Under the pieces are notes generated by a model that had not been told where the DNA came from, did no database searches, and saw nothing but the letters and a program-made list of their open reading frames with translations. From Chloroflexota bacterium (GTDB lineage Bacteria; Chloroflexota; UBA11872; UBA12225): 38,232 nucleotides of DNA. The DNA lies in NCBI GenBank assembly GCA_016199265.1, contig JACQGX010000258.1:1-38232 (forward strand), given 5' to 3'. Position 1 is the first letter of the stretch; every line of letters begins with the position of its first letter. The translations under genes were made by a program, and so were the position numbers. Shown piece by piece: positions 1-8,782 of this stretch.

Positions 1-18
1 GCCTGACGCAGTATGCCT

Positions 19-1131
19 TTACGCCTCGCCCGCGACCTCGGCCCGAATCAATCGAAGGAGCTCTGCCGGCGTCGCCGGGCGCTCGTCGCCCGACCAGCGC
101 TGCTCGAGCAGCGCGAGCTGTTGGGTGAGCTGCGGGTTGCTGCGATATTCCATAAAGTAGCGCACGATCGCCAGCCGCCCGCGTTCGAGGGTGTCCTCTA
201 GCTCCTCCAATTCTTCGATCAACTGCGCGTTGATCTGCCGCAGCCGCTGCAGGCGCTCGAGGGCGAGGCGCCGTCCGGAGCCGGTGGTCATCTTGGGTAC
301 GAAGTCGCGCTCCTTGCCTTCGATCCAAGTTGGGATGCGCTCTCTGAGGTAGCTCTGCAGGAAGTGCGGCAGGTTCTGCCGCAGCCATGCGACGAAGCTC
401 TCGCCGCGCTTGGCGTACTGATTGTCTTGGCCGTGCAGGCTGATCTGGATATTGCGGTAGAACGCCGGCAGGCCAATGTTGGCGTCGATCGTATCGGCGT
501 CGTAGAGCGCCTTCCCTTGGACCGATGCGCCCTCGCCGGCCATGAGGTGCTCGCGAATTGCCTGGTCGATGCGTGACCGAAAAGCGGCCGCGAACCCGTA
601 CTCTTCGAGGAGCACGTCGGCGATCTGGCCGCCGGAGACGTTGTGCAGCGTACCCGCGAGGCCGAGCCGCTCGTACAGCTCGGTCACGCGATTTCGGCGG
701 GCGGGCAGGAGCGTCTCGTTCTTCCAGAACCCGTTCTCGTCGAGGATGCGCTTGCCGTCGGGCCCGACGACGATCTCGCCGTCGTAGCTCTTGGTGACGT
801 CGTGCAGGGTCGCCGCGAATTCGATCACGCGAGCATCGGCGCCTTCCTCGCGCCCGAGCGTGCGCGCCAGCCCGCGCACCCGCTGCATGTGCTCGTACGT
901 GTAGTTGCGCCACGAAAACCCGACCCACTCCTGATCCCAGAGCAGGTGGGTCTGGCGCACGAGCTCATCGAGCTCACTTAGCACTTGGGCGTCTCTTGCG
1001 TCCAACGCGCCGGCTGATTCGGTTGCTGCCGTTGCTGCCGTCACTGCCGTCACTACCGTCACTGCCGTCACTACCGTCGCTGCCGTCGCTGCCGTCGCTG
1101 CCGTCACTGCCGTTCTGGTCGTTGTTGTCAC
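19..1131 (-). CDS. HD-domain metal-dependent phosphohydrolase-like protein; low-complexity N-terminus encoded by a 9-bp tandem repeat (start uncertain)
   Basis: 370-aa ORF with HD-type motifs (YEHMQRVRGLARTL...AATLHDVTKS); GTG start just upstream of the repeat. Confidence 0.75.
   Translation of the reverse strand: MTTTTRTAVTAATAATAATVVTAVTVVTAVTAATAATESAGALDARDAQVLSELDELVRQTHLLWDQEWVGFSWRNYTYEHMQRVRGLARTLGREEGADARVIEFAATLHDVTKSYDGEIVVGPDGKRILDENGFWKNETLLPARRNRVTELYERLGLAGTLHNVSGGQIADVLLEEYGFAAAFRSRIDQAIREHLMAGEGASVQGKALYDADTIDANIGLPAFYRNIQISLHGQDNQYAKRGESFVAWLRQNLPHFLQSYLRERIPTWIEGKERDFVPKMTTGSGRRLALERLQRLRQINAQLIEELEELEDTLERGRLAIVRYFMEYRSNPQLTQQLALLEQRWSGDERPATPAELLRLIRAEVAGEA
1025..1114. 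repeat. 9-bp tandem repeat (consensus rctgccgtc), about 10 units
   Basis: Direct reading: gctgccgtt gctgccgtc actgccgtc actaccgtc actgccgtc actaccgtc gctgccgtc x3 actgccgtt. Confidence 0.95.
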
Positions 1132-1194
1132 ACTCTACTCCTCGGTTCTTCTGGGCAATCTGGTGATTGTTATATGCTACCCACAGCTCTCCGT

Positions 1195-1263
1195 CTAGAC
1201 TGTGGCCAAAGTGGAACCCACAGGTCTCGTCACTTTGCACTCTGCACTTTGCACTTGGTGTAG
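1195..1263 (-). repeat. 69-bp dispersed element, copy A
   Basis: Ungapped alignment with 36261-36329 (56/69 by hand count) and with the reverse complement of 33224-33292 (51/69). Confidence 0.9.
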
Positions 1264-2897
1264 TCACCCGTCCGGCCGGCGATGCGCTCCTGTGCCATCG
1301 CTAGATAGTGTTCTCGGAAGCGTGCGCCGAGGACGGCTTTCTGGACTTTGTTGGTGGCAGAGGTGATCGGCAGGGCGTCGACGAATTCGACGTAGCGCGG
1401 ACACTTGTAGCCGGCGAGCCGCCCGCGTACAAAGCGTTGGAGCGCGGTGGCGTTTAGCTGCGCACCGGCTGCCGACGACTCGCGTACGATACAGGCGAGC
1501 ACCGATTCACCCCATTCTGGATCGGGCACGCCGATCAGCGCCACGTCGGCGACGCCGGGGAACCGCTTGATGAGCTTTTCGACCTCGAGCGGGTAGACCT
1601 TTTCGCCGCCGGTAACGATCACATCCTTGGCCCGGCCGGAAAGGAAGAGATATCCTTCGTGGTCGAGCTTTCCCAGGTCGCCCGAGTGCAGCCAGCTACC
1701 GGCGAGCGCTTCCGCGGTCCTCTCGGGCATCTCCCAGTAGCCCGCCATCAGCGTTGGGCCGCGCGCGACGACCTCGCCCACTTCGCCGGTTGCGACGCGT
1801 TCGCCGTCCGGTCCGACGACGCGCACCTCGACGAGCGGATGGGGCCTGCCGACCGCGTGGAGGTTTCCCCGGCCATCGCGCGTCAGCTTGGAGTAGGTGA
1901 GGATGCACCCGGCTTCGGTCAGGCCGTACGTGACGTAGACGTCGGCGTCGAACCGGCGCAGAATCGCTTCGAGCAGTTCGGCCGGCAGCGTGTCCGACGA
2001 CCCAAGGCAGCGACGGACGCTCGATACGTCGGGCCGGCGACCGGCCGCTTCTAGGGTATCGGCGTGCGCCAGCAGACGGCGCCAGACGGTAGGGACACAG
2101 AAGACGTTGGTCGCGCGATGGCGCGCGATCGCGTCGAGCATCTCGGCCGGATCGGCGCCGTCGAGCAGGACGACGGTTGCTCCCACCAGCAAGTGCGGCA
2201 GCAACACGCAATCGGGACCGCCGGTGTGAAAGAGGGGATAGACGAGCAGGCCGGTGTCGTCGACGACCTGCGCCGTCATCAGCGACCAGGCGATGGCGTG
2301 GAGGCAGTGCGCCTGGTGCGTAAACAGCGCGCCCTTGGGGAAGCCGGTGGTCCCGCTGGTGTACAAGATGATGTGGTAGTCGTCGGGGGAGACAGCAATG
2401 GCCGGCGCCGCATCCGAAGCGCCGGCCATGAGCTCAGGCAAGTGTGCCGCGTCCCGGAGGACGTGCGCCGATTCCGGCGCATCGTCCGGTGCGCCCCACA
2501 CGACCGTGTCCCGGATACCGCCGTACGCGTCGATGGCCGGCGCGGCGACGGCGCCGAAGCGGGCGGTGAGCACGAAGACCGAGGCACCGGATTGGCGGAG
2601 CGTGTACTCGATCTCGCCGCTGCGGTACCAGAAGTTGACCGGCACCATGATGGCGCCGAGCCTGGCAAGGGCGAAGTAGAGCCACACGTACTCCGGGCAG
2701 TTCCGGCCGAGCACGGCGACGCGATCGCCCTTCTGCACGCCCAGCGAGAGGAGCGCGTTGGCGGCGCGGTTGGCGGCGGCGTTCAGCTCCTGGTACGTGA
2801 AAGCGCGGTTCCGCCAGATAAGCGCCGGCTTGTGGCCGTGCCGCTCCGGATCGGCGGCGACGCGCAGGATCTCTCCGAGCACGAGTGCGCGTGACAC
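1230..2897 (-). CDS. AMP-dependent synthetase / long-chain acyl-CoA ligase
   Basis: YTSGTTGFPKGA, YGLTEAG and GWLHSGDLG-like motifs, 555 aa; C-terminal TKCKVQSAK comes from the 69-bp element. Confidence 0.93.
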   Translation of the reverse strand: MSRALVLGEILRVAADPERHGHKPALIWRNRAFTYQELNAAANRAANALLSLGVQKGDRVAVLGRNCPEYVWLYFALARLGAIMVPVNFWYRSGEIEYTLRQSGASVFVLTARFGAVAAPAIDAYGGIRDTVVWGAPDDAPESAHVLRDAAHLPELMAGASDAAPAIAVSPDDYHIILYTSGTTGFPKGALFTHQAHCLHAIAWSLMTAQVVDDTGLLVYPLFHTGGPDCVLLPHLLVGATVVLLDGADPAEMLDAIARHRATNVFCVPTVWRRLLAHADTLEAAGRRPDVSSVRRCLGSSDTLPAELLEAILRRFDADVYVTYGLTEAGCILTYSKLTRDGRGNLHAVGRPHPLVEVRVVGPDGERVATGEVGEVVARGPTLMAGYWEMPERTAEALAGSWLHSGDLGKLDHEGYLFLSGRAKDVIVTGGEKVYPLEVEKLIKRFPGVADVALIGVPDPEWGESVLACIVRESSAAGAQLNATALQRFVRGRLAGYKCPRYVEFVDALPITSATNKVQKAVLGARFREHYLAMAQERIAGRTGDYTKCKVQSAK

Positions 2898-2901
2898 GGC
2901 G

Positions 2902-3954
2902 TCAGCCCATCAGCTCCTTCCGGACGATCTGGACACCGTCGACCATCGCCTTGAGCTTGAGCGCGCACAGCCAGCGGGGCAACTGGAAGAAGCCGCAGTC
3001 GGGCACGATCGTCAGGCGGTCGGGGCCGACGTGCTGGAGGCACGCCCGCACGCGCTCGGCGACGTCCTCCGGCGTCTCGACGTAGAATGATTTGACGTCG
3101 ACCACGCCGGCGGCGGCGTCTTTGCCCCCGCGGACGATCTCGCCGAGCAGCTCGAGCTCGACCATCTCTCGATTGGCGAACTCGAGCACGAGTTGGTCGG
3201 CGGCGATGTCGAGCAGCACGGGGAACATCCAAGCGTAGCGCCGCTTGCCCCGCGGCCGGCTGCTCAGGTTGCCGAAGCAGACGTGGAGCGCCAGCCGGAC
3301 GCCTTTCTCCTGCACGCCGCGGACGGCGGTGTTGTAGAGGCGCACCCACTCGTTCGCCTCGCCGGGGACGATCGAATACGAGGGCTCGTCGAGCTGAATG
3401 AAGCGCACGCCTTCGCCGGCCAGCGCGTGCAGCTCGCGGTTGACGATCTCGGCCACGTCGTACGCCAGGGCCAGCCGGTCGCCGTCGTAGGCGTCGCCCT
3501 TGCGCGCCTGCATGTGGATGGTCAGTGTGAGCGGGCCGGGGCACGTCACCTTGATGGCGTGGTCGGTCTGCTCGCGCAGGTAGCGGTACTCGTCGACGAT
3601 GCCCAGCCCGCGCGAGGCGGTTACCTTGTCCACCAGCCGGTAGCGGGGCGGGCTGTCGTAGCCGTAGACGCCCTGCGTGCGCAGCGGCGGCAGTTGCTCC
3701 AGCCCGGTGAACAGGCTGTAGAACCCCTGGACGAAGAACCAGCGGCGCATCTCGCCGTCGGTGATGATGTCGATGCCGGCGCTCTCCTGGTCGCGAATAG
3801 CCGCGTTGACTGCGTCGTCCATCACCTCACGGATGTCGGTCTGCCCGTATTCTCCTTCTTTGATCGCATCGAGCGCCGTCCAGAACCACCCCGGGAGGGC
3901 GTGGCTCCCAATCACCGACGTCGGCAGGATCTTCGGTACTGCTCGCTCAGCCAT
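2902..3954 (-). CDS. Core MetE-like (cobalamin-independent methionine synthase C-terminal domain family) protein
   Basis: 350 aa; DGEMRRW, QLDEPSYS, HVCFGN (H-x-C Zn ligands), LEFANRE, PDCGFFQLPRW. Confidence 0.85.
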   Translation of the reverse strand: MAERAVPKILPTSVIGSHALPGWFWTALDAIKEGEYGQTDIREVMDDAVNAAIRDQESAGIDIITDGEMRRWFFVQGFYSLFTGLEQLPPLRTQGVYGYDSPPRYRLVDKVTASRGLGIVDEYRYLREQTDHAIKVTCPGPLTLTIHMQARKGDAYDGDRLALAYDVAEIVNRELHALAGEGVRFIQLDEPSYSIVPGEANEWVRLYNTAVRGVQEKGVRLALHVCFGNLSSRPRGKRRYAWMFPVLLDIAADQLVLEFANREMVELELLGEIVRGGKDAAAGVVDVKSFYVETPEDVAERVRACLQHVGPDRLTIVPDCGFFQLPRWLCALKLKAMVDGVQIVRKELMG

Positions 3955-3961
3955 TGTCGTT

Positions 3962-4003
3962 GGCTCCTGGCTCCTGGCTCCTGGCTCCTGGCTCTGAGCT
4001 CCT
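3962..4003. repeat. Heptamer array (ggctcct)n
   Basis: ggctcct x4, ggctctg, agctcct in the divergent gap between the MetE-like and methyltransferase genes. Confidence 0.9.
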
Positions 4004-4054
4004 TGCGCTCAGCCCGCCCCCAGTATACTGGCAACTGAAGTCCGACCACTGATC

Positions 4055-5173
4055 ATGGCTGGCAGCGACGTACAGCGGTTTTATCTTCCGCTCCTCGAAC
4101 GGCAGGTGTCGCTTGCGCGAGGCGCGCGGGTGTTGGACCTGGGGTACTACGATCCGTCGGCCGCCTTGTGGGCGGCGCGGCGGGCCGGGTACGTATTGGC
4201 GTTGCGGCCGTCGGTCGATCTGGCGATCGATCTCGAGCGCGCCGGGCAGGCGGAAGGGGTTAGTCACCTGGAAGTGCGCCTGGCGACGCGACCGAACACG
4301 GAAGAGGTGGGTACGTTCGACGTCGTGCTGCTCCTGGCGCCGTTCTTTCTGGGCAACGCGCCGGTGCGCGAGGCGCTGGCCGCCGCCGCCGCGGCCCTCA
4401 AGCCGGACGGCGCGTTGTACTTCCAGGTGCATCGCCGTCGCGGCGGCGAGACGCACGTGCGCTCCGCAAGCGAGTTCTTTGGCGGTGTCGAGCTGGTCGG
4501 CATCGGCGGCGGGCAGCGCCGGCTTCATCGCGCAACGGCGCCGAAGACCTCGGCGGCAATGGCGGCGATCGGGGCGGTTGCCCAGCCCGAATCCGGCCGG
4601 CCGGAGAGCCTCCACCAACTCGAGTGGCGCGGTGCGACGGTTCGGCTGCGACTCGCGGCCGGCGTGTTTGCGGCGCGGGGGATCGATCCGGGCTCGCGGC
4701 TGCTCCTGAACGCCGTGGAGATCGAACCCGGCTCGCGCATCCTCGACCTCGGCTGTGGCGCCGGCACGATTGGCCTGGCGCTCGCGGCGAGCGACCCGAG
4801 GGCTCGCGTTGTGCTGGTCGACAACTCGAAGCCGGCGGCTGACCTGGCGCGGGAGAACGCTGCCCGCAACGGTCTCAAGAACGTCGAGGTGCCTCTGGGG
4901 GATGGCTACGCCCCGGTGGGAAACCGCGCGTTCGACGCGATCGTCTCCAACCTGCCGGCGCACCGCGGCCTGCAGCACGACACGAGTGCGGCGGAACGGT
5001 TCATCTTCGAAGCGCCCAAGCACCTGCGCCGGACCGGCGAAGCGTGGTTCGTCGCCAATCGCGCGTTACCGTATGAGCTGCCGGCCACCCGTGCCTTCCG
5101 TCAAGTACGCCTCGCCGCGACCGACGGCCGCTACAAAGTGCTCCACTGCACCGAGCCGCGGTCGAGCCGGTAG
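4055..5173 (+). CDS. Class I SAM-dependent methyltransferase, RsmC/RlmG-like two-domain architecture
   Basis: RILDLGCGAGTIGLALA, SNLPAHRG motif; degenerate N-terminal methyltransferase half. Confidence 0.85.
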   Translation: MAGSDVQRFYLPLLERQVSLARGARVLDLGYYDPSAALWAARRAGYVLALRPSVDLAIDLERAGQAEGVSHLEVRLATRPNTEEVGTFDVVLLLAPFFLGNAPVREALAAAAAALKPDGALYFQVHRRRGGETHVRSASEFFGGVELVGIGGGQRRLHRATAPKTSAAMAAIGAVAQPESGRPESLHQLEWRGATVRLRLAAGVFAARGIDPGSRLLLNAVEIEPGSRILDLGCGAGTIGLALAASDPRARVVLVDNSKPAADLARENAARNGLKNVEVPLGDGYAPVGNRAFDAIVSNLPAHRGLQHDTSAAERFIFEAPKHLRRTGEAWFVANRALPYELPATRAFRQVRLAATDGRYKVLHCTEPRSSR

Positions 5174-5239
5174 CGCGTGGCTACGGGTCAGGGCCTGTGT
5201 CGATCGACGATTTGGTCGTACGCTGGTGCGTCCTACATC

Positions 5240-7120
5240 CTACGGCCCTACCCGCACCGGGAAGAACTTGCGGTAGTCGCTGCCGACGTTGGCGCGCTCG
5301 ACCTGCCAATCGGGCGGGTTCTGCGGGTCATCCGTGAGGATCGCCCGCTGGAACGCCTGCACCGTGATCGTGCGCTGCACCGGCCCCCCGGGCAGATACT
5401 TCACCACCGTCGCTTGCTGGGCAGGGGACATCGGCAGACCGATGTCGTGCAGCCAGCCCGCCGGGAAGAGGTCGGTGCGGTTGATGTACGCCCAGAATCG
5501 GCCCGGTACGAGGTGGCCCGGCGCGCCGCTCAGGTCGGCGGTGAACGGCACAAACGTCGAGCCATCCGGGCCGATCGTCATCACGCCCGCGCCCGGGTAA
5601 CCCGCCGGCGGCGCCACCCGGTTCGCCGGGTTCGCCAGCGTGTTGAGGGAGGCGTACGTGAGCGCCGACTCGTCGCCGCCCACCGGCAAGCTCGCTTTGG
5701 CGTTGTGCAGCTCGTCGACCAGCAGGCCGTACATCAACTGCCAGTTCGGATCGGACGACTCGCCGCTGTGGTCCTCCAAGCGTGCTTTCTCGAAGTACTG
5801 GCTCGTAGACCCGTTCACCACCGTCTCGAGCGAGATGGCGGTGCCCATCAGCCGGTACCCGTCATACGCGTCGTAGTACCACTGGAAGCGGGGCAGCACC
5901 GGCCACGCGATGGTGTTCTGGTACACGCCACTCTCCGTCGCCGCAAAGAGCGTCCGGCTCGGGATCGCCAGCGCCAGCCTGTCGGAGCCCATTACCCACT
6001 TGTCCAGGTCGCCGAGCTCGACCCAGGACTGTCCGCGGTCGTTGCTGGCGAAGACACCTCGCATCGGTGGGGGCGCGTTTGGGTCGGGGCTGCGGGGCGT
6101 GCTTACCGATGCGTACACCCAGTCCGGCTTCGCCGGGTGCACCAGCAGGTTGGTGATCGTGCGTGTCCCCTGGAAGGGCACGCGGTCGGTCAGTTTCACC
6201 CACGTGGCGCCGCCGTCGTCGCTCCGCACCAGGCCGCCTGCGCCGGTGACGCTGAGGTTCGCGTAGATCGTGGCGTTTTCTGCCGACGTGCCCGCCACGG
6301 CCAGAGCATCTGGTGATGCGAGCGGCGTAAGTTGGCCGTTATAGACCGCCGCCCAGGTGTCGCCGCCGTCGGTGCTCTTGAGGATGCGCCCGCCGTGATA
6401 GACCTGCACGCCGGCAAACACCGTCCCTTTCACGCCGGGTAAGCCTGCGAGCGTCGTCACCGCGGTCTGGCCGATGCCACCTGCGCCGCGCATGTCCTCC
6501 GGCAGCAGCGCCTTCCACGTCGCCCCGCCGTCGGTCGAACGGAACACCTGCGCCAGCCCGTCGGGGGCCGTGCCGGCGATGTAGATCGTATTGGGGGTAT
6601 GCGGGTCGACGAGGATGTCGCGCATCTGTCGCTGGGTCGAGTAGACCGCGTTCCAGGAGGCGCCACCGTCGGCGCTCTTCAAGACTCGCTGTAGCTCGAC
6701 GTCGGTCGCGTAGAGCGTATTGGGCTGATGTGGATCGATCGCCAGCGACCAGCCCAGCCGCGTCTCGCTGATCTTCGACCAGGCGTTGCCGCCGTTGGCC
6801 ATCTGCCACACGCCGCTTTCGCCGGCCGCCGTTACGGCGAGCTCATTGTTTACGTCTACCGCCACGGTCACGATCCGCTCGGCTGGGCCCGACGAGGTCC
6901 ACGTACCGACGCCAGCAAGCACGTTCGCTGCCGGTGAAACCATAAGCCAGACCACGGCAAACAGCGCCGCGGCCACGGAAACAACACGGAGGCGAAAACC
7001 CCGCCTCACCTCTCTCCTCCTCACAGCGCGTTCTGCGCGACTACCACATACAACGTTTGTCAAGACCGCATGAGCAACGGTTGACCGGCGTTTGCGGGCG
7101 TAGCTATTCCGCAGAATCAA
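5240..7120 (-). CDS. Secreted BNR/Ycf48-type beta-propeller protein
   Basis: Signal-peptide-like N-terminus; repeated STDGGATW/SADGGASW boxes; C-terminal FVPFTAD...GWLHDIGLPMS...ITVQAFQRAILTDDPQNPPDWQVERANVG. Confidence 0.85.
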   Translation of the reverse strand: MILRNSYARKRRSTVAHAVLTNVVCGSRAERAVRRREVRRGFRLRVVSVAAALFAVVWLMVSPAANVLAGVGTWTSSGPAERIVTVAVDVNNELAVTAAGESGVWQMANGGNAWSKISETRLGWSLAIDPHQPNTLYATDVELQRVLKSADGGASWNAVYSTQRQMRDILVDPHTPNTIYIAGTAPDGLAQVFRSTDGGATWKALLPEDMRGAGGIGQTAVTTLAGLPGVKGTVFAGVQVYHGGRILKSTDGGDTWAAVYNGQLTPLASPDALAVAGTSAENATIYANLSVTGAGGLVRSDDGGATWVKLTDRVPFQGTRTITNLLVHPAKPDWVYASVSTPRSPDPNAPPPMRGVFASNDRGQSWVELGDLDKWVMGSDRLALAIPSRTLFAATESGVYQNTIAWPVLPRFQWYYDAYDGYRLMGTAISLETVVNGSTSQYFEKARLEDHSGESSDPNWQLMYGLLVDELHNAKASLPVGGDESALTYASLNTLANPANRVAPPAGYPGAGVMTIGPDGSTFVPFTADLSGAPGHLVPGRFWAYINRTDLFPAGWLHDIGLPMSPAQQATVVKYLPGGPVQRTITVQAFQRAILTDDPQNPPDWQVERANVGSDYRKFFPVRVGP

Positions 7121-7174
7121 TCATATGTTCTAACTGTCATGCCCTTTTGTCAGCACAGCGGCCTGACAAGGTGG

Positions 7175-7466
7175 CTACCTGCGGCGGGCGATCAGGAAGC
7201 TCTTGGCCTTGGACGTGCGGTAGATTTGCTTCAGCTCGAAACCGAGCTCGGCGATCCAGTCGGCGTTCTCGCGCGCTCCGCTCGCGCCCGTGCGCGGCGG
7301 TGAGCCTGTTGAGGTCGCTGCGTGCTACCCACCGCGGTCTTGCCTTGTCGTCGTCGAAGAGGTACTCACCAATGTTGAGCCAGCCACCCGGGCGCGAGGC
7401 CCTGACGTGTTTCTGCGTCCACGGCACGTCATGTGCCAAGATGGAAGCATGTGCGGGATCTGGCCC
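7175..7466 (-). pseudogene. Frameshifted 3' remnant of a SAM-dependent methyltransferase-like gene
   Basis: Frame 1: ILAHDVPWTQKHVRASRPGGWLNIGEYLFDDDKARPRWVARSDLNRL; frame 2: ARENADWIAELGFELKQIYRTSKAKSFLIARRR*. Confidence 0.6.
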
Positions 7467-7509
7467 GAGAGGCGCAGATGTGGTTCACCCGGTAAGCTTT
7501 ACAGCAGTC

Positions 7510-8778
7510 ATGAGTGCGTCCTCTAACCTCCCCGCTGTGCCCGAGGATTCCATCGCGCACCATTCTTCTGAATCGCTGCTTTCGCCTGCGGCCGATGCGG
7601 CTGCACCGGATGGTCTGCCGGCTCCGGCGGCGGCGGAAGAGATGAAAGACGCGCTCTCTGAGGTCGAGCAGCGCGTTGCCGAACTCTCGGCGATCATCGA
7701 AAGCATCCCGGACGCCGTCTTCATTGGGAACGAGCACGGGATCACGCGCTGCAACGCCCACGTGCTACAGCTTCTCGGGTTCGAGACGCTGGAGGAGCTG
7801 AACGCCCACTTTCACGAGCTTGGCGAGCGGATCGAAATGCGCGATGCTGTTACCGGCGAGCGGATCCCGCCCGCGGACGAGCCATTTGCCCGCGCGCTTC
7901 GCGGCGAGCACGTCGAGCAGGAAATCGTCGTCCGACGCCGGAATTCGGGTCGAGATTTCGTGCTGCGCTGTGCCGCTGCGCCGGTGCGCTACCGCGGCCA
8001 GATCGTCGGCGCCGTGGTGATCAATACGGACATCACCGAGGTCCGGCGTGCCGAAGCAGCCAAGGAAGCCTTGCTCGCGGCCGTGGCGCACGATCTCAAG
8101 AACCCGCTGGCGGCTATCAGCGGCATCGTCCAGGTGTTGCAGCGCCGGGCGGCAGCGGGCAACCTCCCGCCGGACCGGCTCCAATCGTGGCTCTCGATCA
8201 TCTCTACGTCGGTCGCCCGCATGACGGTTCAGCTCAACGAGCTCATGGACGTGGCGCGCTTCAGCCAGGGACAGCCGCTGGCCCTCGATTGGCGACCGAC
8301 CGACCTGGTAGCCCTCGCCCAGCGCGTCGCGGCCGCCCAACAGCAGTCGACCGACATCCACACCATCCGCGTTGAGGCGAGTGAGCCGAATCTCGTTGGC
8401 AACTGGGATGCCACCCGTCTCGAGAGGGTGATCGACAACCTGCTCACCAACGCCGTCAAGTACAGTCCTAACGGCGGTGACATCGTCGTCACGGTACGGC
8501 GCGAACCGCCGGTACTGGGCCGCCGTCGAGGCGCGCCGCGTGCGGTGCTCAGCGTACGCGACCCGGGGATCGGCATCCCGGCCGAGGATCTGCCGCGCGT
8601 GTTCGAGCGTTTCTACCGTGGCGCCAACGTGCAGCTCGTCTCAGGTACCGGGATCGGTCTCTCGGCGGCGCGTCAGATCGTCGAGCAGCACGGCGGGACG
8701 ATAAGCGTCAAGAGCCGAGAAGGCGCCGGCAGCACCTTCACCGTCACGCTTCCCCTCGAGGACGGCCCGAGCAACTGA
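7510..8778 (+). CDS. PAS-domain sensor histidine kinase
   Basis: AHDLKNPLAAISG (H box), DNLLTNAVKYSPNGG (N box), VRDPGIGIP (G1), GTGIGLSAAR (G2); ATG at 7510 preferred to the upstream ORF start. Confidence 0.93.
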   Translation: MSASSNLPAVPEDSIAHHSSESLLSPAADAAAPDGLPAPAAAEEMKDALSEVEQRVAELSAIIESIPDAVFIGNEHGITRCNAHVLQLLGFETLEELNAHFHELGERIEMRDAVTGERIPPADEPFARALRGEHVEQEIVVRRRNSGRDFVLRCAAAPVRYRGQIVGAVVINTDITEVRRAEAAKEALLAAVAHDLKNPLAAISGIVQVLQRRAAAGNLPPDRLQSWLSIISTSVARMTVQLNELMDVARFSQGQPLALDWRPTDLVALAQRVAAAQQQSTDIHTIRVEASEPNLVGNWDATRLERVIDNLLTNAVKYSPNGGDIVVTVRREPPVLGRRRGAPRAVLSVRDPGIGIPAEDLPRVFERFYRGANVQLVSGTGIGLSAARQIVEQHGGTISVKSREGAGSTFTVTLPLEDGPSN

Positions 8779-8782
8779 ATCG

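Noticed and set aside
1195-1263. MITE with transposase-generated target-site duplication
   Set aside because: Terminal inverted repeats are present, but I could not see a flanking direct duplication shared by the three copies and no transposase is in the window. Kept as a repeat of unknown mechanism.
974-1267. 97-aa ORF with (GSD)n tract
   Set aside because: Out-of-frame reading of the 9-bp tandem repeat and the 69-bp element; no independent support.
3947-5023. 358-aa minus-strand ORF opposite the methyltransferase
   Set aside because: N- and C-terminal compositions are artefactual (e.g. GARSQEPGA from the ctcctgg array); the plus strand encodes the SAM motifs.
5177-6316. 379-aa plus-strand ORF antisense to the BNR-propeller gene
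   Set aside because: Arg/Val/His-rich composition typical of an antisense frame; the opposite strand has clear propeller repeats.
7057-7509. N-terminal 151-aa extension of the histidine kinase ORF
   Set aside because: Region is antisense to the methyltransferase remnant and lacks domain signal; ATG at 7510 is the more likely start.
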